Of a stretch of DNA of 64,000 nucleotides, positions 17,533 through 26,410 are shown one piece after another. The position numbers were made by a program, and so were the translations under genes. Where the stretch lies: positions 62,001 through 126,000 of the forward strand of contig NZ_JABXKP010000064.1 of NCBI RefSeq assembly GCF_017114985.1. Direction: 5' to 3'. The stretch comes from Nostoc sp. JL33 (lineage in GTDB: Bacteria; Cyanobacteriota; Cyanobacteriia; Cyanobacteriales; Nostocaceae). The notes under the pieces were generated by a model. It did no database searches and was not told where the DNA came from. It worked only from the letters and a program-made list of their open reading frames with translations. Position 1 is the stretch's first letter, and each line of letters begins with the position of its first letter.

Positions 17533-19088
17533 GATTCACCTCCGCCTGACTTCGGGGATTCTCCCCCCTGCTGCCTGCCCCCTGCGCCCCTTCCTCTTCT
17601 TGAGGAATTTCCACCTGCATTTGAGTCATTGCCGGCTGTTTTGATGCGGATTTTGCTACCCGAAACCAGATTAGCTTGACCATCGGTGACAATTTTATCG
17701 CCTGGTTGCGGCCCTTTCTGAACCACATCTAGCCCATCAATGCTGCTGCTAACTGTAACTGGAACATTTTCCACCGTCATGTCGGGCTTAACTACAAAAA
17801 CAAACTGTCCATCTGGGCCATTCTGTACGGCTTGGGAGGGAACAACCGTTGCATTCGGTTGTTGAGTCAGCGTCAGCGTTGCGTTCACAAATTGACCAGG
17901 AAACAAATGTCCCTGAGTGTTGTCAAAGTCGCCAATTAGTTGAATTGTTCCCGTGGTGTTATCAACCGTATTATTGACAAAAGACAAAGTACCTGGTAGA
18001 GGATGAGCTTGATTATCCGGGAACGTCACATCTACCTTCAGCTTGCCATTCTGCATATACTTTTGTACCTGGGGCAGATTTGTTTCGGGAATGGAAAAAG
18101 CAACTTGAATCGGGCGAATTTGGGTGAGGGTAACAAGTGGAGTCGTGCTGTTAGCTTGCACCACATTGCCCTGAGTCACCAGAATATTGCCAGCGCGACC
18201 ATCAATCGGTGCATAAATTTTGGCGTAAGATAATTGCACTTTGCTATTTTCCAATGCTCCCTGGTCGGAACTGACAACGGCTTGAGCATTAGCGATCGCA
18301 GCTTGATCGCCCTTGACAACTGCGCCGGCATTAGTCAGCGCCACTCGATCGCTTTTCAAAACAGCCTGAGCATTAGCGATCGCTTCTCGATCTGCTTGTA
18401 GGGTTGCTGTAGCCGATTTGCTGTTGGAAACGTATTGCTGTGATTGATCTAAACTAATCGCGCCTTTCTTGTACAATGCACCATAGCGATCGCTCTGTCC
18501 CTGAGCAAATTCTGCTTGCGCTTGATCCTTGGCCAAAGTTGCTTGGGCTTGTCGTACCAAGGCTTGGTCTTTGATTAAGGTCGCCCTAGCTTGGTCTACT
18601 TGACCCAAGTCTCTAGTTAATGTAGCTCTAGCTTGTTGTACTTGCGCTTGGTCTTTGGCGACAGTTCCTTGAGCTTGCTGGATTGCAGCAGTTTGCGATC
18701 GGTCATCCAGGGTAAACAAAAGTTGTCCCTTTTTCACATCTTGACCTTTCTTGAAATAAACTCCAATGATCCGTCCACTGGCTTCGGGCGTAATCGATAC
18801 CGTAGACCCCGATTGCACATTACCGATCGCCTGTAGTTGTATCGGAACCGTTTTTTGTGTCACCATTGCCACGGTTACAGGTGTCACTTGCTGCTTATTA
18901 CGCCCGGATTTTTCAGTTTTGTCTGACTTGGCTGCACCCGCATAGATACCAAAAAAACCTAGCCCAGCCAGCAATATCACGCCCAAAATTACCAAACGAA
19001 TCTTTTTTGGCGATCGCTTTTTTGGCGATCGTAGTAGCTCCGGTTCTATATTGTTCTCAGTCAAATCGTTAGAAATTTCATGGTTCAT
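17529..19088 (-). CDS. RND membrane-fusion (periplasmic adaptor) protein
   Basis: A 519-residue HlyD/AcrA-family adaptor linking the RND pump to an outer-membrane channel. Layout: cytoplasmic N-terminus, one membrane anchor (IRLVILGVILLAGLGFFGIY), a lipoyl half-domain, a long coiled-coil hairpin built of repeated QA(R/Q)ATL-KDQAQ units, the second lipoyl half (YAKIYAPIDGRAGNILV), then beta-barrel and membrane-proximal domains. The tail is Gly/Ser/Arg-rich and low complexity. The ATG at 19088 follows GGAGG by 5 bases; a TTG at 19100 lies within that ribosome site and is rejected. It is coupled to RND copy 2 by a 4-bp overlap. The hairpin is longer than in AcrA, probably from internal duplication. 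Confidence 0.92.
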   Translation of the reverse strand: MNHEISNDLTENNIEPELLRSPKKRSPKKIRLVILGVILLAGLGFFGIYAGAAKSDKTEKSGRNKQQVTPVTVAMVTQKTVPIQLQAIGNVQSGSTVSITPEASGRIIGVYFKKGQDVKKGQLLFTLDDRSQTAAIQQAQGTVAKDQAQVQQARATLTRDLGQVDQARATLIKDQALVRQAQATLAKDQAQAEFAQGQSDRYGALYKKGAISLDQSQQYVSNSKSATATLQADREAIANAQAVLKSDRVALTNAGAVVKGDQAAIANAQAVVSSDQGALENSKVQLSYAKIYAPIDGRAGNILVTQGNVVQANSTTPLVTLTQIRPIQVAFSIPETNLPQVQKYMQNGKLKVDVTFPDNQAHPLPGTLSFVNNTVDNTTGTIQLIGDFDNTQGHLFPGQFVNATLTLTQQPNATVVPSQAVQNGPDGQFVFVVKPDMTVENVPVTVSSSIDGLDVVQKGPQPGDKIVTDGQANLVSGSKIRIKTAGNDSNAGGNSSRRGRGAGGRQQGGESPKSGGGES

Positions 19089-19239
19089 CAGAACCTCCAA
19101 TGGATTTTAGTTTATTAGAAACAGCCAAATCCTTTACCACCTCAACTCCCGCTTCTACCAATTTCATATGCTTTGCTTGTGTTACTAACTTTGGTATCTG
19201 AGAATGTTAAGTTACTCATAGAGAGTTAGCCTCTGCCTA

Positions 19240-20148
19240 TTAATTAGGGTATTTTTTATTAAGGAAAAACCGTAGATAATGACTAGACGAGCCATAAAGG
19301 TTTTTATACAAAAACCAGGTATCAAGCACTAGCTCTAAAAGAGCAATCAACACCCAAATTGCTAGAGAAACAGTCACAGGTAGGCTGAGATCGGGAAACT
19401 TCCTCTGCAAATCGATAATCCCAAATAACAGCAAAAACAGGAGCGAAACACCCAAGAGAAAGGACAACTTGATGATTGCAAGAATGAAACGGCTCATCTC
19501 TAGGATGCGATTGTAAAGCCTGGAAAATCCCTCTAGGATTTCTTCCATGTTATTGATCACAAGTAAAATTTGTTGTTGATGCAGATGGGTAGCTAAGGAG
19601 GATTGTTGCTTCACTTGCGCCCATTCATATTCATTCTTGAAATTATCTAAAAGCTTGTCCAAAGGTTGCACTTGGGAGCTAGTTGCCCAGATTGGTAAAT
19701 CCTTTAAATGTAAGGGAACTAAATAGTTAATCAGTGCTATCAGACTTTGATCAAAATTACTGAGTTCGGGGGGAAGAGACTGAGTTAAACGAATGAGTTG
19801 GTCAATCTGAATCTGAAGTGTATAGTAGTCTTCATGCCGCCTTTGAGCGATCAACTGACTATTAAACGTCAGGAAAACAATTAACACCCCCAATAAAGCA
19901 GCTAGGGACTGGGATACAGCAGAAAAGAATTCAATCGCCACCTGTTTAGGCACTGTCAGCCAGGGGGCATTTTCCCGCATAGCAAAAACCAAGGTGGCAA
20001 CAAATACAACCCCGACGATCGCTAGCTGATGCTGGGTAACAGTAACTATGACTGTCCGTACTAGGGCAGTGTTACTGAGTTGAACTAGGATTTGCAGACC
20101 TGGGACTGGTTCACAAATTTGAAGTCGTTGGGTTTTGCGGGTTGACAT
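19240..20148 (-). CDS. Uncharacterised membrane protein
   Basis: A 302-residue protein of no recognised family. It shows about four membrane segments: LAIVGVVFVATLVFA (about 42-56), a second near residues 80-100 (AALLGVLIVFLTF), and a C-terminal pair (LSFLLGVSLLFLLLFGII and VSLAIWVLIALLELVLD). Between the pairs is a soluble helical region with IDQLIRLTQSLP and HQQQILLVINNMEEIL. It sits between the Ctp protease and the efflux adaptor on the same strand, so it may belong to the envelope module, but no function can be assigned. Start ATG at 20148. Confidence 0.6.
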   Translation of the reverse strand: MSTRKTQRLQICEPVPGLQILVQLSNTALVRTVIVTVTQHQLAIVGVVFVATLVFAMRENAPWLTVPKQVAIEFFSAVSQSLAALLGVLIVFLTFNSQLIAQRRHEDYYTLQIQIDQLIRLTQSLPPELSNFDQSLIALINYLVPLHLKDLPIWATSSQVQPLDKLLDNFKNEYEWAQVKQQSSLATHLHQQQILLVINNMEEILEGFSRLYNRILEMSRFILAIIKLSFLLGVSLLFLLLFGIIDLQRKFPDLSLPVTVSLAIWVLIALLELVLDTWFLYKNLYGSSSHYLRFFLNKKYPN

Positions 20149-20193
20149 GATTGAAAGTGGCGATAGTAGGTATTGTTAAGAGTATCCCTATAC

Positions 20194-21474
20194 TTATTGC
20201 CCACCCTGTAAACTTACATGATTAGCCCCGGACTGAATCAATTTGCTCAGATCAGCAACGGCGCTAGCATACTGAGGATCAGCTAATGTCGCCAAGGTTC
20301 GGTTTTGCACTAATGCTTTCTGTTGCGCCTTGGTTAACTCCACGGTAATATCTGGTGCAATGCCGACATGATTGATATCTCGACCTTTCGGTGTGTAGTA
20401 TTTGGCGATCGTTAGTTTCAGCGCGGAACCATCCTCCAGTGGCTCTACGGATTGAACTAAACCTTTACCGAAGGTGCGAGTCCCGACTAATCTGGCGCGA
20501 TTGTCATCTTGCAGCGCCCCCGACAGAATTTCGCTGGCGCTGGCTGATCCTTTATCCACCAGTATTACTAAGGGTTTGTTGGTGAGAGGATGTCCCGTCG
20601 CATTGTAGCTCTCTTTAACTTTGTCTCGATTTACCAAAGACACGATCGCCCCTTGCTTCAACCACATACTGGCAATTTGCAAACTCGCGTCCAGCAGTCC
20701 ACCTGGATCGGAACGCAAATCCAAAACGTAGCCCTGCACCTGCTGTTTTTCTAATGCTTGAATTGCCCGACGCATCTCTGCGGCGGCAGTGTGCGTAAAC
20801 TCTGGTAAACGAATGTAACCAATCTTACCTGCTGCTGTTGTTCGCGTATTGTAAGTTACAGGATGGATCGCAATATTTGCGCGAGTAAGGTTGAAAGTTT
20901 GCGATTGATTGCCGCGTTGAATCGTGAGTACTACCTTGGTTCCCGCCGGGCCGAGAATCCGCTTAACGGCATCCTCAATTTTCATTCCCTGAGTTATTTG
21001 ACCATTAATCTGGGTAATTACATCGTCGGGCAAAATACCCGCTTTAAAAGCAGGCGTTCCTTCAATTGGGGCGATAACGGTTAAGGCTTTGGTTTTTTCA
21101 TTCTGTGCCAGTTGCAGCCCGACACCACTGAGGTTGCCAGAAAGGTCATTATTTAGGGCTTGGAATTCCTGGGGGTCGAAAAACTCCGTGTAGCGATCGC
21201 CTAATTTAGCCACCATTTCTTGAATCGCCCCATAAGCCTGTTTCTTGGAACTATAGGAACGGCTAATATACTGCTGTCGAATTGCTTTCCAATCTTGATG
21301 ATTAAAGCTGACATCAACATAATTTTTATCGAGGATTTGCCACACCTCATCCACCATTTTTTGAGGGCTAGGTTGGGGTTTACCTAGAGCTTTTGAAGCG
21401 TAGAAACTAGTTCCTGTAAGGATTACTGCTATAACGGCGAGTTCTATCTTAACGAGCAATTTTGGCTTGAACAT
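20194..21474 (-). CDS. C-terminal processing protease (S41 family, PDZ-containing)
   Basis: A 426-residue exported serine protease of the CtpA/CtpB/Prc group. An N-terminal hydrophobic segment (about residues 8-28) acts as signal or anchor. A PDZ domain (about 110-200, GVGLQL to TLTIQRG) precedes the S41 core. The Ser/Lys dyad is S312 in GSASASEI and K337 in TFGKGLVQ; the 25-residue spacing matches Prc. Cyanobacteria have several paralogues: CtpA matures the D1 protein of photosystem II, others act in the periplasm, and sequence alone does not decide which this is. Its place between a CpxP-like lipoprotein and an efflux adaptor suggests envelope quality control. Confidence 0.9.
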   Translation of the reverse strand: MFKPKLLVKIELAVIAVILTGTSFYASKALGKPQPSPQKMVDEVWQILDKNYVDVSFNHQDWKAIRQQYISRSYSSKKQAYGAIQEMVAKLGDRYTEFFDPQEFQALNNDLSGNLSGVGLQLAQNEKTKALTVIAPIEGTPAFKAGILPDDVITQINGQITQGMKIEDAVKRILGPAGTKVVLTIQRGNQSQTFNLTRANIAIHPVTYNTRTTAAGKIGYIRLPEFTHTAAAEMRRAIQALEKQQVQGYVLDLRSDPGGLLDASLQIASMWLKQGAIVSLVNRDKVKESYNATGHPLTNKPLVILVDKGSASASEILSGALQDDNRARLVGTRTFGKGLVQSVEPLEDGSALKLTIAKYYTPKGRDINHVGIAPDITVELTKAQQKALVQNRTLATLADPQYASAVADLSKLIQSGANHVSLQGGQ

Positions 21475-21620
21475 ACTTTAACTATTGAAGAAGAATACAA
21501 AATCCCGAATCCAGAATGCAATCAGTGGGGGACTGAATCCCCCAGTCGTACATTAATTAATGGCTTTATTATAACGACTGACTCCGGAATTATTTTTCGA
21601 TAAAACTACTAGGAATTATC

Positions 21621-21992
21621 TTAGGATTGCCCTTGACGGTGGGGATAGGCAGTCTTAAAAATATCCTGAATTTTAGTCTTTTGTTCAGCCGTAAGATTCA
21701 GGCTCAACACTGCTTTACGCATTCTTTCACCTTGTTGCAATTTCCCTGACAATTGCTTTACCTGATCTGGGGTCAAAACTGCCTCAACTTGCTTGCGAAC
21801 TGCTTCGCGCTTCTCGGCGCGTTCCGGCGTATTCGATGGCGGCGAGTTTGTCGTATTTTTCGTATCAGATACCTTTGTCCCATTGTCCCCTTGAGACACA
21901 TCTGGAGACTTAGAATTGGTGCAACCTGTGATTCCTCCAATCAGAATAGTTGCAAGTAGAAGGGTTGGTAAAATTATCTGTTTTTTAATCAT
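21621..21992 (-). CDS. Small Spy/CpxP-like lipoprotein
   Basis: A 123-residue exported lipoprotein. The signal sequence ends in IGGITGC, a plausible lipobox with Cys24 as the lipidated residue. A Ser/Thr/Asn-rich linker follows. The C-terminal half is helical with two related segments, AVLTPDQVKQLSGKLQQGER and LNLTAEQKTKIQDIFKTAY, like the LTxxQ motifs of Spy/CpxP periplasmic chaperones. Spy in enterobacteria is induced with efflux genes by BaeSR, and here the gene stands beside a two-component system and an RND pump. Family assignment is by motif only. Start is the ATG at 21992. Confidence 0.65.
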   Translation of the reverse strand: MIKKQIILPTLLLATILIGGITGCTNSKSPDVSQGDNGTKVSDTKNTTNSPPSNTPERAEKREAVRKQVEAVLTPDQVKQLSGKLQQGERMRKAVLSLNLTAEQKTKIQDIFKTAYPHRQGQS

Positions 21993-22316
21993 TTACTTCT
22001 GTTGTTTTTGTTGTATGTAATATGAGTGTTCTGACTCAATTTCGGTTTATGACTGTTTAGAAGATGTTTGAAAAGTTGCTGCTTTACTTACACAACCTAA
22101 TCTTAGAAGTTGGGATAGGTTTGTGCATGAGCTAGAATTCCTAACCTAACCAGTAAAAAAGTACTTAACTCATTGTGACTTTTTTCCTAATTTAGAAATA
22201 GTTAATCAGTCGGAACGGCTCTAGCGATACTAGAGACAGATTCGTTATATAGGAAGAAGAGTTTCATCATCCACAACGCCCAAATATCCGACTTTCACCT
22301 ATTTACATCTAAAATT
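21993..22316. promoter_or_regulatory. Divergent intergenic region between lipoprotein and sensor kinase genes
   Basis: This 324-bp spacer separates two genes transcribed away from each other, so it must hold both promoters and is the natural place for binding by the adjacent response regulator. It is AT-rich. I could not identify a convincing operator or promoter box by eye. Confidence 0.45.
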
Positions 22317-23585
22317 GTGAAAATACCTATGGTTTTGTTACAAAGGCCATTGAGTTGGAATTCTATGGTTAGCTTGACCTACCCATCGTTTCGCCTGTTG
22401 CTTTACCTAGAGTGGCTGTTATTAGCCACGGCAGTGTTCATGGAAGTTCTGCTGCCGTATGAGTTGTCCTGGTCGTTGCTGCTACGAATTCTCGTAATTG
22501 CCACCTTCAGCTTGATGGGCTTGAGACTACCAATGCTTAAGCTGGAAACCAAATTAGTTTATACAGCCCTGGAATTCGTTTTAATTTTGCTGCCAGCGAC
22601 TCAACATATTTTATCTCCTCGCTCCGTTTTCCTGCTGTGTCTGGTACTGGTGATGCGGAGTTGTCTGATATTTAAGCGATCAGGACAGTTGGTTGTCTTG
22701 GGCTTATCTCTGCTTTCTTATGGAACACTGCTTTTGTCAAGACCGATTGCACCTGAGAATTTTGTGCGAGATAAGGTGATCGCCATGTCCTGGGATTGGC
22801 GATTAAGTAATATCTTATTGTTTACCTTAACGTTAGTATTCGCTTTATTGTTAATTAATGCCCTGCTTGCAGAGCGCCAAAGTCGAGAGCAGTTAGAAAT
22901 TGCCCATCAGCAATTAGAGATGATCAATCAACAACTGTGCCAGTATGCGCTACGGATTGAAGATCAGGCAACTTTGCAGGAACGCAACCGAATTGCCCGC
23001 GAAATTCATGATGGGTTGGGACACACTCTCGCTGCCCAAACCATTCAAATTAATAATACTCTGTTGTTCTGGCAATCAAATAATGATAAAGCATTGACAT
23101 TTCTCAAACAGGCAAAGCAACAGGGGGCTGAGGCGCTGCTGGAAATTCGGCGATCGCTTTCTGTTTTGCGTTCAAATCCTTTGCAAGGGCAATCTCTCAA
23201 ATCAGCTATTGAAAAGCTGCTGACAGATTTTCAGCAAACCACAGGTATTGAACCGTCCTGTAAGATTGATCTACCGTACACTTTACCAACAGAAGTAAAC
23301 ACGGCTCTTTACCGCATTGTGCAAGAATCGTTGACAAATATTTGCAAACATGCTGAGGCGACGAGTGTCACCGTTGGGCTACTGGCTCACGCTGGAATGA
23401 TTCATCTGTCAATCGAAGATAATGGAAAAGGGTTTAACCCGACTCAAAATACAACCGGGTTTGGGTTACAAGGGATGCGAGAACGGGCGGTTGCACTGGG
23501 CGGTCAGTTGAAGCTCCACAGTCAACTAGGAACAGGTTGCTGTATTTCTGTTTCTTTGCCACTATCAAAGCTGTTGGTGTTTTAG
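22317..23585 (+). CDS. Sensor histidine kinase, NarL/DegS (HisKA_3) type
   Basis: A 422-residue membrane sensor kinase. The first 185 residues hold about five or six membrane helices with short loops, so it probably senses a membrane signal. A coiled linker (QLEIAHQQLEMINQQL) leads to the HisKA_3 dimerisation domain, where the phosphorylated histidine is H231 in REIHDGLGHTL. The HATPase domain has NxxKHA (LTNICKHA), DNGKGF and GLQGMRERA. The GTG at 22317 or the ATG at 22329 could start it; neither has a strong ribosome site. The partner regulator begins 2 bp after the stop. Proximity suggests it governs the efflux/lipoprotein genes opposite, which is inference. Confidence 0.88.
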   Translation: MKIPMVLLQRPLSWNSMVSLTYPSFRLLLYLEWLLLATAVFMEVLLPYELSWSLLLRILVIATFSLMGLRLPMLKLETKLVYTALEFVLILLPATQHILSPRSVFLLCLVLVMRSCLIFKRSGQLVVLGLSLLSYGTLLLSRPIAPENFVRDKVIAMSWDWRLSNILLFTLTLVFALLLINALLAERQSREQLEIAHQQLEMINQQLCQYALRIEDQATLQERNRIAREIHDGLGHTLAAQTIQINNTLLFWQSNNDKALTFLKQAKQQGAEALLEIRRSLSVLRSNPLQGQSLKSAIEKLLTDFQQTTGIEPSCKIDLPYTLPTEVNTALYRIVQESLTNICKHAEATSVTVGLLAHAGMIHLSIEDNGKGFNPTQNTTGFGLQGMRERAVALGGQLKLHSQLGTGCCISVSLPLSKLLVF

Positions 23586-23587
23586 CT

Positions 23588-24235
23588 ATGATTCGGATTT
23601 TATTAGTTGACGATCAGCATCTGATTCGCCAGGGACTTAAGAGTATGCTTGAGTCGAATGACCAGATGCAGGTAATCGGTGAGGCGGAGAATGGGCAACG
23701 CGCACTCGAACAGATTGCCACATTGCAACCCGATATTGTGCTAATGGATATCCGAATGCCCGTTATGGATGGAGTTGCCGCCACAAAGGCGATCGCTCAA
23801 CAATATCCTGAGATTAAGGTTCTCGTCCTCACCACCTTCGATGATGATGAGTATGTTTTCCAGGCGATGCGGCTGGGTGCAAAGGGCTATTTGCTCAAGG
23901 ACACCGAACCAGATGAACTAATGTTGGCAATTCTATCTGTCTACAAGGGACAAACCCTACTCGGGCCGGGATTGTTTGAAAAAGCACTTATGCCGATTGC
24001 CGCACCTGTCCCGTCCGTGGAACCCCGTCCAGAATTGGCGCAACTTACACCTAGAGAATTAGATGTATTGCGGTTAATTGCTTGTGGAGCCAATAACCGT
24101 GAAATTGCCGAATCGCTGTTTCTTTCAGAAAACACTGTTAAAAATTATGTTACCAATATTCTGAGTCGGTTGAATTTACGCGATCGCACTCAAGCCGCTT
24201 TGTTTGCCCATTCGTTGTTTGGTGGACTTAAATAA
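23588..24235 (+). CDS. Response regulator, NarL/LuxR type
   Basis: A 215-residue transcription factor paired with the upstream kinase. The receiver domain has the acidic pair in VDDQ, phospho-acceptor D54 in VLMDIRMP, the conserved Thr in LTTFDDDEY and Lys in YLLKDTEP. The C-terminal LuxR-type helix-turn-helix runs from LTPRELDVLRLIACG to NTVKNYVTNILSRLNLRDRTQA. The ATG at 23588 is set by the family start MIRILLVDD; the open frame reaches upstream but overlaps the kinase. It is 2 bp from the kinase stop, an operon. The target genes are not shown by sequence. Confidence 0.92.
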   Translation: MIRILLVDDQHLIRQGLKSMLESNDQMQVIGEAENGQRALEQIATLQPDIVLMDIRMPVMDGVAATKAIAQQYPEIKVLVLTTFDDDEYVFQAMRLGAKGYLLKDTEPDELMLAILSVYKGQTLLGPGLFEKALMPIAAPVPSVEPRPELAQLTPRELDVLRLIACGANNREIAESLFLSENTVKNYVTNILSRLNLRDRTQAALFAHSLFGGLK

Positions 24236-24290
24236 CCTATTTTAACACTCTGGCTAAGTAAAAATCGAAGCTAACTTTTAGCTAATTACC

Positions 24291-24318
24291 GTCGGGGCAA
24301 TTCATGAATTGCCCCGAC
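24291..24318. terminator. 28-bp perfect palindrome between convergent genes
   Basis: GTCGGGGCAATTCA (24291-24304) is followed at once by its exact reverse complement. It sits between the response regulator (plus) and the TPR gene (minus), where a bidirectional terminator is expected, but neither side has a T-run. A related half, ATTCATGAATTGCCCC, occurs at about 26316-26331. So it is equally a dispersed palindrome. GCGTAAGTCC follows at 24333. Confidence 0.5.
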
Positions 24319-24359
24319 ATTCCGTACTTGATGCGTAAGTCCTATGAATAATATGATTT

Positions 24360-25040
24360 TCATGAAACAGCAGGATCGTCACCAGTTTTGATCTCTCGCA
24401 AGATTCGTTCGACTTGGTTAGCTTTTTCACCTCTATTCTGTGCTTTGAAAATATTCAAAGCTTTCTGTAGAGAAGATAGTGCCTCGTCTTTTTTATTTGT
24501 TTGCCACAATGCCAGTGCAAAATTAGTTAGTGCCTCGCCATAATTAGGATTAATTTCTAAAGCTTTTTGATATTCAGTAATAGCTTCTTCCCAGCGACTT
24601 TGGCTAGCATAAACAATACCGATCGCATTGTAAGCTAGAGCGTATTTTGGCTGGAGGCGAATGGCTTCCCGATAAGAGCTAATTGCTTCTTCTGGTTTCT
24701 TTTGCCGAAAAAGCACGTTTCCCAGTTGAAAGTGTGCGAAAGCATCTTCTGGAGATTTTTTAATGAATTTACGTAAATTTTCCTCTGCACCTGTCAAGTC
24801 ACCCTGATTAAATAAAGCATTGGCTTGTTGCACGAGCTGCGATCGCTCTGGTGTCCCTGTGTCTGAAAACTGTGCTAGTTTTTCTGGTTGTCTTTCAACA
24901 GACTGTTCAGGCGATTGCAAAGAAACTTTTGCAGGAACCGCTAACACTAATGGTGATAGACCAATTGCAGTGATGATACTCAGCATCATGCCGCTAAAAG
25001 ATTGAACAAATGCTAATTTGGGTTTGCTCTTCAGTTTCAT
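24360..25040 (-). CDS. Exported TPR-repeat protein
   Basis: A 226-residue protein with an N-terminal signal or anchor segment (MMLSIITAIGLSPLVLAVPA). At least four tetratricopeptide repeats follow: LVQQANALFNQGDLTGAEEN, AFAHFQLGNVLFRQKKPEEA, ALAYNAIGIVYASQSRWEEA and GEALTNFALALWQTNKKDEA. TPR solenoids mediate protein-protein contacts; no enzymatic domain is present. The ATG at 25040 is preferred (MKLKSKPK, with GAGGG upstream) over a TTG three codons earlier. It is convergent with the response regulator gene. Similar periplasmic TPR proteins are numerous in Nostocales and mostly uncharacterised. Confidence 0.75.
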   Translation of the reverse strand: MKLKSKPKLAFVQSFSGMMLSIITAIGLSPLVLAVPAKVSLQSPEQSVERQPEKLAQFSDTGTPERSQLVQQANALFNQGDLTGAEENLRKFIKKSPEDAFAHFQLGNVLFRQKKPEEAISSYREAIRLQPKYALAYNAIGIVYASQSRWEEAITEYQKALEINPNYGEALTNFALALWQTNKKDEALSSLQKALNIFKAQNRGEKANQVERILREIKTGDDPAVS

Positions 25041-25215
25041 CGCCCTCAATGCCTTGAATAATGTTCTATTCTCATAATATAAGGTGAGGATGCATTATTA
25101 AGTATGCAATGCACTAAGAAATACGTCAATATGCTGACTGCACGGTGTCCTTAAAATTTCAGGGACGGGCGATCGCGCTTATTTCTTTTATAAAAATAAA
25201 TTGGTATGTTCATCC

Positions 25216-25689
25216 TCATCTATTATTTCTCTGGTCATACCAACTATTTACTGTTGAAATAATATTAGCTATTTCTTTGTCATTGAGTTTTTTCAGTTCA
25301 TCACTTTCATTAAAGTTTAAGCCCAGATTATTTTGCTCATTAATATTAGGTTCTAAAATCCATTTGTAATAAGCTTTATCATTATCTAAGATGAAGAAAA
25401 ATAGGCAAACTGGAAATGGTAAATCTCTGATTTGTTTATTTTCATTCCTATTATTTTTTAATTTAAAAATCTGGTTATGCTGTATTAACCCAGGTGTAGA
25501 AACTGTTGCTTTGACTTCTACACCAAAGAGTCTACCACTAGAAACCCCATCTTTGGTAATTGTGATTAAAAAATCTAATCCTTTATCTGGTGTTGGCTGA
25601 GAAATAATCAAGTCATCACGACGAGTCAAGTAAACAATAGCAAGAGATTCTGCCCGTTTTCCAATATACCAAGGTGCTGCGATTTCCAT
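25216..25689 (-). CDS. DUF4365-like protein, downstream member of a pair
   Basis: A 157-residue protein resembling DUF4365, a restriction-endonuclease-like fold. The start region EIAAPWYIGKRAESLAIVYL plus GLDFLITITKDG and FGVEVKAT give the D...ExK arrangement of PD-(D/E)XK enzymes. The C-terminal WILEPNIN and ANIISTVNSWY are of unknown role. The ATG at 25689 follows TGGAGATAAAACT; a TTG farther out lies inside the upstream gene. It starts 4 bp after the stop of the other DUF4365-type gene, so the two form an operon. DUF4365 proteins are found in defence islands but their activity is not established. Confidence 0.6.
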   Translation of the reverse strand: MEIAAPWYIGKRAESLAIVYLTRRDDLIISQPTPDKGLDFLITITKDGVSSGRLFGVEVKATVSTPGLIQHNQIFKLKNNRNENKQIRDLPFPVCLFFFILDNDKAYYKWILEPNINEQNNLGLNFNESDELKKLNDKEIANIISTVNSWYDQRNNR

Positions 25690-25693
25690 AGTT

Positions 25694-26179
25694 TTATCTC
25701 CAGTCTTGATCAGCAAATTTTGAAATTAAATTACTAGTGTGGTATCTACTCCAGAAATCGTTAACTTCATGCCAGAGAAGTTCTCGATTCTGTTTAATAA
25801 TTTTAAATAGTGTAGAGATGCTTGACAGAGAATTAAGGCTTTCACCATTGGCAGAAACTATGTAACCTGTCTCTTGGATTTCATCAATACCAACTATATA
25901 AGTTGGTGCTGGATAAGAAGCTAAACCAATTACACTCTCTTGTCGTAATTTCACCTTCAGACGATTGAGTTTTTTAGTATAACCTTCTCTTGTTGTTTTG
26001 ACTTGTACAAAAAAGTAAGGAACAGATTTATCAGACCCTACTAACTCCACTATAAAATCAACGTACTGCCATTTATCTCCTAAAAACTGCGGTTTGAAAA
26101 TAGGGCCAGCATTAGAGTGAAATTCCGTCATTAATACTGTAAAAATTGCTTCGCCTCTTTGCCCTAGTGCATCCCTCAT
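25694..26179 (-). CDS. DUF4365-like protein, upstream member of a pair
   Basis: A 161-residue protein resembling DUF4365. It begins MRDALGQRGEAIFTVLMTEF, a typical DUF4365 opening. DFIVELVGSDKSVPYFFVQVKTT gives the D...QxK form of the PD-(D/E)XK core. IVGIDEIQETGYIVSANGES follows. Its partner gene starts 4 bp downstream. The two proteins are about the same size and share the fold but little sequence, which suggests they work together, possibly as a heterodimer; that is inference. The ATG at 26179 has no clear ribosome site. Confidence 0.6.
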   Translation of the reverse strand: MRDALGQRGEAIFTVLMTEFHSNAGPIFKPQFLGDKWQYVDFIVELVGSDKSVPYFFVQVKTTREGYTKKLNRLKVKLRQESVIGLASYPAPTYIVGIDEIQETGYIVSANGESLNSLSSISTLFKIIKQNRELLWHEVNDFWSRYHTSNLISKFADQDWR

Positions 26180-26285
26180 TTATATACCTTTTTTATTTTA
26201 ATGCAGTTTGTCTAGCAAAGGGTAGGCTGTTTTGCCCACCCTATATTGTTAAAATTACTGTGTGTTACTGTGTTGTTAATAGCAT

Positions 26286-26368
26286 TTACGCAAAACTAGA
26301 CGCACTCTGGGAGAATTCATGAATTGCCCCTAAGAAGAAAATCATGGTTTTGGCTATTGTTTGCGTAA
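26286..26368. repeat. Inverted repeat with GCGTAAGTCC motif, upstream of acs stop
   Basis: TTACGCAAA (26286-26294) and its complement TTTGCGTAA (26360-26368) enclose 65 bases that include half of the palindrome found intact at 24291-24318. The right arm continues into GTCC, the same end motif as the elements at 4694 and 47145. It looks like a decayed member of the same small element family. Confidence 0.45.
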
Positions 26369-26410
26369 GTCCTGGTTAACATACTCGGCATTTGAGAAAT
26401 TTGGAATTGT

